Under the pieces are notes generated by a model. The model was not told the DNA's origin and did no database searches. It was given only the letters and a program-made list of their open reading frames with translations. A stretch of DNA of 64,000 nt from Cordia subcordata. Its lineage: Eukaryota; Streptophyta; Magnoliopsida; Boraginales; Cordiaceae. This document shows positions 46,960 through 57,299 of this stretch, in pieces (the first letter of the stretch is position 1; each line of letters begins with the position of its first letter). Made by a program: the position numbers and the translations under genes. The stretch is taken from positions 9,639,001 to 9,703,000 of the forward strand of contig JAPTOF010000020.1 in assembly GCA_028554755.1 (NCBI GenBank). The letters are read 5' to 3'.

Positions 46960-47214
46960 GAGTAAATCCCTAATTTGTAATAAACTCTTAAATTCCAAAA
47001 TATTCTATTAAAATCTTAAATTCCAAAAATTACCTAAATTCTAAGCAAGTCCTAAATTCCGATAAATTCCTAAAGTTTCAACGAGTTCTTGAAATTATTA
47101 AATTTCATTAATTTCCTAGAAATCTAAAAAGTCAATAAATTCCTACATTCATATAAGATTAATAAAAAAAATAATCACAATACATTTTCGATGATGATGA
47201 TGATGATGATGATG

Positions 47215-47276
<62 letters not shown>

Positions 47277-47720
47277 GAAAATAACTTTAAATCAATGATT
47301 TCTTTTTTTTTTTTAAATATTGAATGATTACTAAATCCATGAATTCTAAAAACTCCTAAATTCTAATCAATTCTTAATTTTGAATAAATTCCTGAATTCC
47401 AGTAAACTACTAAATTCCATTAAATACTTAAATTTCAATAATTTTCTAAATTCCAGCTCCTAAATTCCAATAAACCCCTAAATTCCTTTAAATACTTAAA
47501 TTTTGATATTTTTTTAAATCCTAATGTCTAAATTCCAATAAACTCCTAAATTTTATTAAATTCCATTAAATTCTTCAATTTCAATCATTTATAAATTTCA
47601 AAAATATCCCTACATTTCCAATACATTCTAAATTTCCAATAAATTCTTAAAAATTGAGTAAATTCCTAAATTTCATTAAATTCCAAAAAACCTAAAAGTC
47701 ATTCCTAAATTTCTAAAATT
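46960..47720. repeat. degenerate TAAATTCC satellite
   Basis: Tens of copies of an 8-17 bp motif such as CCTAAATTCCAATAAATTC, irregularly spaced and interrupted by a microsatellite at 47190-47276. Inside the TIR element 46502-48369. Confidence 0.75.
47190..47276. repeat. compound (GAT)n(AAT)n(GAT)n microsatellite
   Basis: A central AAT block is flanked on both sides by GAT blocks of similar length. Confidence 0.93.
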
Positions 47721-48470
47721 CATATAACTCAAAACATATAAGATATACAACACAACATACACATATACAAAATTTCTACATCTACCTACACATATAAAAC
47801 ATATACATGTATCATTTACACATAACTATATACATATACAACATATACATATATCATTTACATATGGACATAATATATACATATGAAAGTCTAATATATA
47901 ATATATATAAATCAGTAAAAATTTGAAAAAACTTAGAAGAAAATGCTATTTTTTAGGCTTGGGGCTATTGTTTTGCAAAAAAAAGATTGAATTTGGGAGG
48001 GTTTTTGGCATGGGAGATTTTTGGGTAAGAAGAAGAAGATGATTGCGGTGGGGAAGTGGGGGAGGGGAGGGAGGCCATTTGGCCTTTAAGCAGTAAATAC
48101 CATTCGGTATTTGAATTAACGATCATTAATATAAAAAACGTTCGGTAATTGATTACCGAACACAACTTCCAATGTTGTGTATCTTGCAGCCAATTTAAAA
48201 TTTTGAATTGTCGCGATATTTTAGTAATTCAGTTACTAAAATCAACTTTTCAATTACCAAACGTTTTTCAAAAGACTAAAAAAGGTACATTTGAAATTGT
48301 ATCTTAAATTAGGGTATTTTTTTATAGGAATCTTAAAAAGTAAGATATATATATATTAAAAAAAAATCCATTTTTATTCTCAGGTTTCTCTGGTACGGCA
48401 TTTCAACTGTACTAGGAAACATGTTTGACCGCCCATAAATGGGAGGGAAACGGTGAAGGAAACACAAATA

Positions 48471-48946
48471 GGATTTTTTTTACAAATAACATAATTTAAA
48501 TAATTAATTTAAAAAATAACTTTGTTTTTAGTTGGGTTTCAACTTTCAGTTATTCAATAAACGAAAATGGGTATTCAAAAAATAAAAACGTGCAAAATAA
48601 ATTCCACCATTTTTCGACTTTTGAATATCTAAAATCGGCTATTGAGTAGCCGAATCTATTTTCGGCTATTGAATAGCCGAAAAATCGTGCAGCACATATT
48701 CCCTTGACAAAACGAAGAAGAAAGGGGGTATTTATAACAAAACGATCAGTTATTGAATAGCTGAAATTGACTATTCAAAAGCCGAAATATCGTCCGTTAC
48801 GATACGTTGTGTATTTTGTATTTTTTATTTTTTAAATACCCGATTTTATTTATTGAAAAACTGAAAGTGCTAGTTTTGAAACCCAATAAAAAATAAGGTT
48901 ATTTTTTAAATTAATTATTTAAATTGTGTTATTTTAAAAAAAATCC
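48471..48946. mobile_element. MULE-like MITE with ~100-bp TIRs and 9-bp target duplication
   Basis: Left end GGATTTTTTTTACAAATAAC, right end complement GGATTTTTTTTAAAATAACA, and both continue into AATTTAAATAATTAATTTAA and a shared GGGTTTC. The 9-bp duplication ACACAAATA is perfect (48462-48470, 48947-48955), diagnostic of Mutator-like transposition. The 476-bp body holds the perfect palindrome TTTCGGCTATT-G-AATAGCCGAAA (48660-48682) and two related weaker ones. Non-coding. Confidence 0.88.
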
Positions 48947-49253
48947 ACACAAATATGCCTCAATTGGACAACTCTGCGGCAAAGTTGTGTGCCTCGGGAG
49001 CAAACAAGGCGGCAGTACAAATAGTAAATGTCCAAATAAAACATAAGGACACTGTTATGGGAGTAGTGCACAAGTCAGGTGATTGTTGACTGTCTTTCTA
49101 TCTTTTTCTTTGTTTTTCTTCTCCCTTTCAATCTCTCTTTGTTTTTTTTTCTCTCTCCCGAGACAATAATAGGCCAAATCAATAAAAGTATGAGTCGGTT
49201 TTATCTCTAGTACTTCATTTCTCTGTTAGGCGTTAATTTCTGTCGGTGTTGAG

Positions 49254-49894
49254 TAGGGATGGAAACAGGAGTCCATCACGTCCCGTTATATGAGACGTTA
49301 GATTTATATTTTTATTATTATAAATTTAAATTTGGAGTATAGAGTTTGGATTTGATAATTTAGAATATGGAGTTTGGATTAATGCATTATTATTGTAAGT
49401 TTATATTGAATTTTATGTATTAGTGTTTAAATTTAATGTGTTAAGCTTTGTTGTTAAGATCTAATATGAATTTTTTGTATAGGATGGGGTGTGTGTGTCT
49501 ATATATATATGTATATATGTATGTATGTTTATATGTATGTATATATATATGTGTGTATATATATGTGTATATATTGCAACAAGGGAATCCAGTTAGCCGA
49601 GTTCGACCACCGATACAACCAGCAGAGATTGACCACTGTTTTGCAAACGTTGGATGTATAACATGTCTTGTATACTGTGCATTAGTTAAGTTGAGGGCAT
49701 ATAACTTAGGATAGGGGAGTGAATTTGAATCTAAGTCATATGTTTTTGTTATTAACAAGTAGGGATTTTACCTACTATAAGTAGGAGTATCGACAAGTGC
49801 GTAGATGGTGCCTAGGATTTACCCTGGTACTAGGTGTAAGTGCGGGGTAGGGGTATGTGAACTCCGGCCCTAATTTGCTCCGTTGCTATCCCTA
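49254..49894. mobile_element. hAT-like non-autonomous element
   Basis: Termini TAGGGATGGAAACAGGAG and, as complement, TAGGGATAGCAACGGAGC. Flanking 8-bp strings GTGTTGAG (49246-49253) and GAGTTGGG (49895-49902) match at six positions, as expected for an old hAT duplication. The interior carries a TATG/TATA microsatellite (49495-49575). The open frames at 49441-49758 run through it and are not called as genes. Confidence 0.65.
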
Positions 49895-49902
49895 GAGTTG
49901 GG

Positions 49903-50234
49903 CTAGCTTCGATCATAATATTAATTTTAATATTAGTGGTTTACTAATCAAATGGCATGTTTCCGGATAATAAATGAATGGTTGGGGTTTTATGGAAATT
50001 ACTTTTTACAAATACTTGCTTTGTTTTTCAAGATAAAGCATTAATAATTTTTTTTATTATTTCTAAAAATTGTTATAAGAAATATGTTTCAAAAACAAAA
50101 AATGAGGCACATTTTTTCTGCAAACAAATCCCTCCCCCTCTCCAACCTTCCAAGCAATCCACCCGCCATCTCTCTAACTCCTATCCCCATCCCAACCTGC
50201 ATTTCCATGGATATACATACACATACACATACAT

Positions 50235-50272
<38 letters not shown>

Positions 50273-50508
50273 TATGAAAAGGAAAAAAGGGGACAATAGC
50301 TATTTTTATATTTTATGAGGAAACATAATTCTCTTCAATCCAAAAAAAATTTATTTTTTTATTTAATTACTTTTGAAAATTATTTCCAAATTAAATCTGC
50401 TTCTTTAAAAGAAAAAAAAAGGCCCCTTGTGAGAAGTTTTCTAATTTAATCTTTGTCTCCTGCTCGCGGATCATTACTCATGTTAATTCTTCCATGATAC
50501 TTACTCTT

Positions 50509-50596
<88 letters not shown>

Positions 50597-51025
50597 GGTT
50601 ATACTCAGGAGAATATAGGAACTCTTTGAATGCCATACAAGCCCCTTTTTGGATATCACATAAACTCCTCTTTGAATGCCACATAAGTTCCACTTTGAAT
50701 TATATAAATTTCTCTTTAAATATCACATAAGTTTATAAAAGAGAAAGTACTCTTGGAAATGCAATTGTCATCAATATCTAAATATATAAAAAAGATTATT
50801 ATGTCATTTAAATTACATATTAAAGATGATATAATAGTTGGTTAACATATTTAAATGAAAAGAAAGAGAAAAAAAAGAAATTATAACATATAGTAATTAT
50901 CAATTTATTAGTGAGTAGTGAATGAAAAATTACAAAGTTGAAAGAATAATTTTGAGATAAATAATTGGTAAAGTTGGTTTAGCTCATATAAAAATAAAGC
51001 TAATATACATATATTTTTTTATCTT
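49903..51025. other. intergenic DNA with microsatellites
   Basis: (CA/TA)n at about 50213-50271 and (AAT)n, roughly 28 units, at 50511-50596. Poly-Ile frames here are artefacts. No gene. Confidence 0.7.
50511..50596. repeat. (AAT)n microsatellite, about 28 units
   Basis: Uninterrupted AAT/ATA repeat of about 86 bases. Confidence 0.95.
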
Positions 51026-51027
51026 TA

Positions 51028-51145
51028 GGACTTGTTTGGCTCTGCTTATTTTCTAACTTATAAGCTCCTAGAAAAAAGTATCCCCTCACATACTTTTTAC
51101 TATTTGTAAGTTATAAGCTCCAAATAAGCTTAGCCAAACAGGCTG
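51028..51145. mobile_element. short MITE with TIRs
   Basis: GACTTGTTTGGCTCTGCTTATTT at the left pairs with the complement of the right end, CCTGTTTGGCTAAGCTTATTT. About 118 bp, non-coding. TTGTTTGGC termini are common in plant MITEs. Confidence 0.65.
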
Positions 51146-51515
51146 TTGTTTTTTTTTCCCCCCTTAACAATTATTATATTCTAATTTTTTTCTTTATTCT
51201 TCTTAACACAAGGAATTAAAATGCATGGCCCTTACTTTACCAAATTCAAGTACTTGTGGCATTTTGTGACTCCTGCTTTTCCCACTCATGATGGGAGCTT
51301 TAAAGGTTATTTAAATTTTCATGACTTAAAGTTTGCATTTTTGGTCTATATAAGATTTGTTCTTCTAGTATGTCAAGACATAGAAAAGAATCAAAGAACT
51401 TATAATATTAGAGTGTCAGTCTATTTTAGTTTGTTTATTTCATAGTTTTGAGGGCTACTGCAAAAAAAAAAAAAAAAGATAGTTGTAGTGTCACTTTTTG
51501 TGCCTCTTATATACA

Positions 51516-51738
51516 TTCAGGCATTAGTTTTTTTTTTTTTAAAAAAAATACTTTTTTTTTTTAAAAAATTATACTAATTTACAATAACTATTTGATTTAA
51601 CTTTCAAAAAAGTTGAAATTATAAAAAAAAACTCAAATATAGTTTTTTTTAAAAGGCAGAATTTTCAGTTTTTAAAAAAAATTATTTTTTAAAAATTGTT
51701 AAAAAAACACTTTAAAAAAAAATCAATCCAAACGAGTC
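51516..51738. mobile_element. AT-rich MITE, family M1, copy 3
   Basis: Shares ACAATAACTATTTGATTTAAC and the ending AATCAATCCAAACGAGTC with 46137-46380. It lies directly upstream of the LINE, between two copies of a ~33-bp sequence. Confidence 0.6.
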
Positions 51739-51757
51739 ATCAATTTCTTTACTCATA

Positions 51758-52250
51758 TTGACAAAAAAGGATGGTTGTAATGTCACTTTTTGTGTCTCAT
51801 ATTATGCCGCTCCCCCTCTCAATGCCATGGATGATTTTGCTAATTGTTTGGGATTTAGTGGTCTTGTTGATGCAGGCTTTGCAAGTAATCCTTTTACCTG
51901 GAATCGAGGTGAAAAGTTGCGGAGATTAGATAGGGTTTGCGTTAGCCAAGAATGGGGTGAGAAGCTTCAATTTACCCACGTCAGTCATCTTGTTAAAGTG
52001 GACAGTGATCATTGCCCGCTTTTGCTCTTCTTTTCTCAGGAAGCCGACAGAAGGCCTGTCGCATTTAGATATCTCAATGTTAGGCTAGGCATTATCAGTT
52101 TCAAAGCTTTGTGCCCGCAAATTGAGAAGCGCCTATGTATGGTTCAGGTATTTTTAAATTCTGGAACAAACAGAAGCGTCTTACGCTTGGTCTTAACAAC
52201 GGGAACAGAACAGTGTTTGGGGATATCTTTAAAAAAGTCAAAGAAGTAGA
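51758..52250 (+). pseudogene. LINE endonuclease C-terminus
   Basis: GLVDAGFASNPFTWNRGEK, LRRLDRVCVSQEWGEKL and SDHCPLLLFF are the last conserved blocks of the plant L1 endonuclease; SDH contains a catalytic-site histidine. The frame is lost after FRYLNVRLG. Reading resumes in another frame with WNKQKRLTLGLNNGNRTVFG-like sequence near 52165. Confidence 0.82.
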
Positions 52251-52299
52251 ATATAAGGTTCAGGAAGCTGAACTTGTTTTCCACAGTGACCCTTCTCCT

Positions 52300-54105
52300 C
52301 AAAATGGGTAACAGTTAAACATGGAATGTGCTAAGCTTAATAAAAGACTTGCGGAAGAAGAGGATTTTTTGAAACAAAAGGCGGGTATTAAATGGTTAGT
52401 GGATGGAGATAGAAACACGAAATTCTTCCATGCTTGTCTTGCAAAATAGAGGGTTCGAAACCATATGTGGGAAATTCAATATGAAAATGGTGTTGTACTT
52501 AATAAGCAGTCTGAAATAAAAAATTCAACAGTTCAATTCTTTTCTAAGCTTTTGTGCTATGAAAATAATTCCGTGGAGGAAAGAGATTGGTCGCTTATCC
52601 CGCGTTTGCTAAATGAGGAAGATAATGCGATGCTTACTCAGACCCCTGATAAGGATGAAATTAAACAGGCTGTTTTTGGTTTGGATATAACAGTACCGCT
52701 GGTGCTGATGGTTTTTCGACTGCATTCTAGAAAACATGTTGGGATATTATTTCATCAGATCTTGTTGAGGTTGTGAAAGATTTTTTCATGGTGGCTTTTT
52801 GCCCAAGGGAGTTACTTCTAGCTCCATAGTACTGATTCCAAAAATGGAGCATCCCATTACTTGGAATCAATATAGACCCATTTCTCTATGCACTGTTTTT
52901 TATAATTTTTTTTCAAAAATTTTGGCTTCCAAGCTAAGCAAAGTTTGTAAGCTCAATATAGGATCGTATATATGAATTTGCAATATAAATTTTAAAAACA
53001 TAATTGATAAAGGAAGCACGTACCTGTTTGAGCCATTATTGTTAAAGAATTATTGTTGAAGAAATAATTGTCACCGAATTCAGGTTTGATTTTTCTCTCC
53101 CTACTTTACTCAATATTAACAAATGCTTATAAGAACAACTGTTAGGTTAAGAGTAGGGGACGGAACCTAGCCCTATTTATAATAAATTATGGCAGTTCTA
53201 CTCTAAAAAGATTTATCAGAATATATGGGTTTATGCACAAAATAACCGTATAAATTTATGAGGTGGACTAAAACCAATATGATCACTAAACTTAACTTGT
53301 GAACCAGATATTCAGCCTATTTTATAAAACCAAAAATAATTAACAGTAGTACACTTTAAGGAGAAATTTTCCAACAAAGTTATCTCAAAACTGTTCAACC
53401 CTAATCAAAGTGGTTATGTTCCGGGTAGATTAATTGAAGATAACATTCTCTTAGCCCAAGAAATGATCTAGTCAATTGATGAAAGAGTTTGGGGCTTAAA
53501 TGTTATCCTTAAGTTGGACAGGATGAAGGCTCATGATAGACTCAATTGGTCTTTTTTATTCCATGTCATGCACAGTTTTGGTTTTTCTTGATCTTGGATT
53601 AAGCTTATTGAAACTTGTATTACTAATTGTTGGTTCTCTATTGTTATAAGAGGAGAACTCACGGGGTATTTCAAATCTTTGCGTGGAGTTCGTCAAGGCG
53701 ATCTCCTCTCACCATTTTTGTTCATTTTGGCAGTGGATTACATTTCAAGAAGCTTGAACAAGATGGTTAATTCTCAGCAAAATTCAGATACATTAATAGT
53801 GGTCTGCTAGCTCCTTCACACTTACCTTTTGCAGATGATATTATCATATTTTGGGAAGGCTTCTATTAGAAAGCTAAGAGGAGTTCTGGACACTTATGAA
53901 GCTGTTTCTGGCCAAAAGGTAAATAATGGAAAAAGTGGCTTTGTTCTTAGCAGGAATGCAAATATGATTCGAGGCCAAATTATCAAGCAAATCACAGCTG
54001 GCTTCAGCAAAGTTGAGTTGTCTCTGAAATATTTGGGAATTCCGCTTCATAAGGGACCTAGAAAGCTTTTCTCTTTGATGAATTATTTCAGAAAATAGCT
54101 TCACA
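52300..54105 (+). pseudogene. LINE reverse transcriptase, split by a solo LTR
   Basis: Linker with QKAGIKWLVDGDRNTKFFHA, then WDIISSDLVEVVKDFF, SSIVLIPKMEHPITWNQYRP and ISLCTVFYNFFSKILASKLS. The reading is broken at 52946 and resumes after 53381 with LFNPNQSGYVPGRLIEDNIL and LRGVRQGDLLSPFLFILAVD. The catalytic block LPFADDIIIF is at about 53823-53852, followed by YEAVSGQKVNNGKSG and LSLKYLGIPLHKGPRK. All main RT blocks are present, but at least five stops or shifts break them. Confidence 0.88.
52946..53376 (-). mobile_element. solo LTR inserted in the LINE RT
   Basis: 431 bp, with a perfect duplication AAGTT (52941-52945, 53377-53381). Ends are TGTAAGCTC and TTTTCCAACA; on the minus strand it starts TGTTGGAAAATTTCTCC, typical of copia LTRs. 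Removing it plus one AAGTT restores the RT frame across ASKLSKVISKLF. Confidence 0.9.
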
Positions 54106-55420
54106 ACTTGAGGGTTGGGAATCTTGTCTCCTATCTCATGGTGGTAGGTTAACTCTCATTAGAAGCATCTTAATGGCAATGCCTCTTTATTTATTACAGG
54201 TCATTAAGGCACCACTTGGAGTATTGAAGCCTATTGAAAGAACATTCAATCGTTTCTTATGGGGGGACAAAGGCACGGCGAGAAACACTCATTGGTGTCA
54301 ATGGTAGAATTTGTGTTACCCAGTTGATGACGGAGGGGTTAGTGTTAGATTGTTAGAAGAAAACTCCAAAGCGTTGGATATGAAGTTGTGGCGGCGGCTT
54401 AGAACTACAAATAGCTTATGGGGTAGTTATATACGAGGCAAATATAGTCCCAACATGATTCCACAGCGAGCTGCTTGCAAACGAAAGGATTCAAACATAT
54501 GGAAAAGACTTATCCTTAGCCCTACTCTTGTCGAGAAGCATATAAGGTGGTGTCTTGGATGTGGAAGGGTTTCTTTTTGGCATGATATTAGGTGTGGAAA
54601 TCTTTCTCTGGCTGAATACTTGGATTCGATATTCTTGATAAAACTCCTGTTAAGGAGTTCTGGAATGATGGTACATGGGACATCAGTAAGCTTTGTCTTG
54701 CCATTCCTCAATTTGTAGTCAGCCTTGTTGCTCAAATTCCTTCTAATGAAAATAGTTAAGATGTAGCCATTTGGGCTTTATCTGCAGATGGAAACTTTTC
54801 GATGGCTTCTGCTTGGGATTCAATTCGTCAAAGAAAGGCAAGCTCTATGGCATTTTCATTTATTTGGCACAAATGTATTCCAATAAAGGTCTCCTTTTTT
54901 GTATGGACATTATTGTATGAGTGGCTGCCAACGAAGCTTTGACTTAAGAAAAAAAGGATTGGTGATGGCTTCCAAATGCCAGTGTTGTAGTGCAGAGGAA
55001 TCACTCATCCATTATTTTATTTAGAACACCAAAATTCAGCATGTTTGGAAGCATTTTGGTAGCCTTTTTCAAGTTAATGTAAGTCCTAACTTCACAATCA
55101 AACAAGGATTGCTCGCCTGGTGGTGTTCGGGAGCTGAGCAAACTAAGGGACATATTCGTGTCATTCTTCCTATTTTCATTCTGTGGTCAGCATGGATTGA
55201 GAAGAATGAGGCCAGACATGGACAACAAAGATTCATGTATGAAAAGATCATATGGAGGGTATGCAGATTAATTGCTCAAATTTCACAGGCTGGTTTATTT
55301 AAAGGGAAACAATGGAAGGGAGACAAAGCTTTAGCCCCTCAATTTTTCTGCTTTTTTGAGTGCAACTGTGCAGGAGCGAGTAAGAGTTATTTTCTGGCGA
55401 AAACCAAAATGTGGATTTTT
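54106..55420 (+). pseudogene. LINE C-terminal region with zf-RVT domain
   Basis: RLTLIRSILMAMPLYLLQ-like sequence after the RT, then VSVRLLEENSKALDMKLWRR and SLWGSYIRGKYSP. The reverse transcriptase zinc-binding region is at about 54770-55080 (ASAWDSIRQRK, FIWHKCIPIKVSFFVWTLL, WLPTKL). It continues to a Trp/Glu-rich spacer (WSAWIEKNEARH) before RNase H. Several stops. Confidence 0.8.
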
Positions 55421-55911
55421 CACGCTTAACATTGATGCAAGTCTTCACCCCAGAAATGGTGCAGCAGGTTGTGAAGGTTTAATTTGTGACAGCAATGCCG
55501 ACTTTATTAGGGGTTTTGTAGACAGGTTGACAACATCATTGGTCATTGCTTCTGAATTCATGGGTCTCTACCGCAGCTTGTAGCTTGCGAAAGAGTCTGG
55601 GAATTTCGAAGTTGTGGGTGGAACTTGACTCATTGACAGTAGTTAACTGGATATCTAAACAAACATCCAGCAACTGGGAGCATTGTCACATGGTGTCGAA
55701 AATTCATAAACTTTTACAAGCGTTAAGTCTTGCATTACTCATATCTGTCGAGAATCGAGCCGCTGATTATCTGGCTAATAAGGGAACACAGGTGCAAGAA
55801 TTTGAAGAATTTGAAGATATTAGCAGATTCAAATTCCTGCGGGGCTTTATTAGATGTGATAGAAGTTCTCTTTGTTTCTGGGATCTTTGTTCTTGGCCGG
55901 TTATAAATTGA
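55421..55911 (+). pseudogene. LINE RNase H domain
   Basis: FTLNIDASLHPRNGAAGCEG supplies the first catalytic aspartate. A one-base shift near 55555 then leads to KSLGISKLWVELDSLTVVNW (the LELDS-like block), then HCHMVSKIHKLL and VENRAADYLANKG (the NxxAD block). It ends at TGA about 55911, followed by a short 3' UTR and A run. Confidence 0.82.
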
Positions 55912-55945
55912 GAGAGGCGTCTTGCCTTCTCTTTGATTAAAAAAA

Positions 55946-57299
55946 AGCTATAATTTCAGTTTTATCTTTTATAACCTTATTTTCACATTTTTGTTTTAAA
56001 TTGATATTATTAAAGTGATGAATTGCTTTTACAACAAAAAGTTTTAGCTTACTTTAATTGCCACATAATGTTTATCCATTTTAGCCAATTAAAGTTCTAA
56101 GATTGGGTGCAATTATGTGTGGTCAGAAAGTGTTCGATCTGTTCCTTTTATATATAAAATCTTAATCTACACTTGTTTATCATACAATTTAATTCTTTAT
56201 GCATTAGCATTTTTGTTTAACTTTAATTTATATCGAGATAATTATAGTATTATTGGTTTTGGAATTTGCTGAACTATTATTGTTAGAGTGTGAATAGTTG
56301 TATTTTGGGAGATTTGCATTAAAGGATTATTAATACTATAATAGAGTATTGAAAGTCTTGTAATGATTGAGTGTACTTAAGCTTTGTCTTTTCTTGCATT
56401 TTCTTTTTCTTTAGCATTGTAATCTATATTAAAAATTTTAGTTAGGCATTTTAATTAAATTTAGAATAATAATTAAAAACTTGATTAAAAATTGACCCCT
56501 GCTTTTGCACGGATTTTGAAATTACTAGTTTTAATATATATATATAAGACTCTCCTTTAATTTTACTATTAAGTAACTAAATTGAATATTTATTCTGAAA
56601 ATATATTACTTGGAATCCTAAATAAGAGTCTCCTTATACTCCGTCCCATTGACCTCATTAACCTGAATTAGAGATCAGTAATTGTACAACTAGCTACGGG
56701 CGGATGCATGATATCTTTCCAGGGAGGGTAATAATATATAATTAAATATTTATATAATAGATTTTTTAATTTATTACAATGAGAACTAATTAATATTTTA
56801 GATTAAAATATTTTTTGTACCTTAACATTATATTAGAGTTAGAGCCTGTTTGGGAGTGCTCATTTTGGTGCTCATCAGCAGTTACAGTAAAAAAACATCA
56901 TTTATATGCTTTTGATTGTACTAATAAGCACTAAAATAAGTACTCCAAAACAGCCTCAGTAAATTGCAACCCTCACATGATGTGAACATTGCGCAAGAAA
57001 TTTGATCTTTAGGGTAATGCTATTAGCCTATTATTATTATATGTATCTTTTTTCCTTACCCGTCTTGCACGAATGCTCAGACCCATAATTTCGTATCGAC
57101 TTAAATGGTCACATTTTGGAGGATCATTAGGTTTGGTACCAGCGGCACTACAGAAAGGCCAAACCCACAACTTATCATCAGGAACCTCTCGATTCGCACG
57201 TACTCATCCACTAAATTAGAGGAAATTGTTAACACACATAAAAATTAATTGGTCAATATAAAGAGTGATTCAGGATCTTATATGGTGGATGTTGCAACA
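55946..57299. other. intergenic DNA, no gene seen
   Basis: AT-rich. A short inverted phrase near 56847-56955 (GAGCCTGTTTGGGAGTGCTCATTTT ... AAAATAAGTACTCCAAAACAGCCTC) is a probable MITE of about 110 bp. Nothing else identifiable. Confidence 0.5.

Larger units (their letters stand above)
46502..48369. mobile_element. 1.87-kb TIR element with internal satellite and CGGTAATT hairpins
   Basis: Left and right ends pair over about 120-130 bp (CCCTAATTTAAGATGAGATTTCAAA against the complement of the right end CCCTAATTTAAGATACAATTTC). Termini are close to GGATTTTTTTT, like the MULE-type MITE at 48471. Inside are palindromes such as GTTCGGTAATTGATTACCGAAC (48140-48161), an irregular AAATTCC satellite (46960-47720), and a mirror-like GAT-AAT-GAT microsatellite. 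No transposase was found. No convincing target duplication was read. Confidence 0.65.
51758..55945 (+). mobile_element. L1-type plant LINE, 5'-truncated and degraded
   Basis: A series of plus-strand frames gives, in order, the C-terminal part of an APE-type endonuclease, a linker, reverse transcriptase, a zf-RVT region and an RNase H domain. A short A run (55938-55945) follows, as in L1 elements. ORF1 and most of the endonuclease are missing, so the copy is truncated at the 5' side. Stops and frameshifts are frequent and a 431-bp solo LTR splits the RT. C-terminal RNase H is typical of one branch of plant L1 elements. No target duplication was identified. Confidence 0.88.

Noticed and set aside
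50478..50730. Frames with long poly-isoleucine
   Set aside because: They are translations of the (AAT)n microsatellite.
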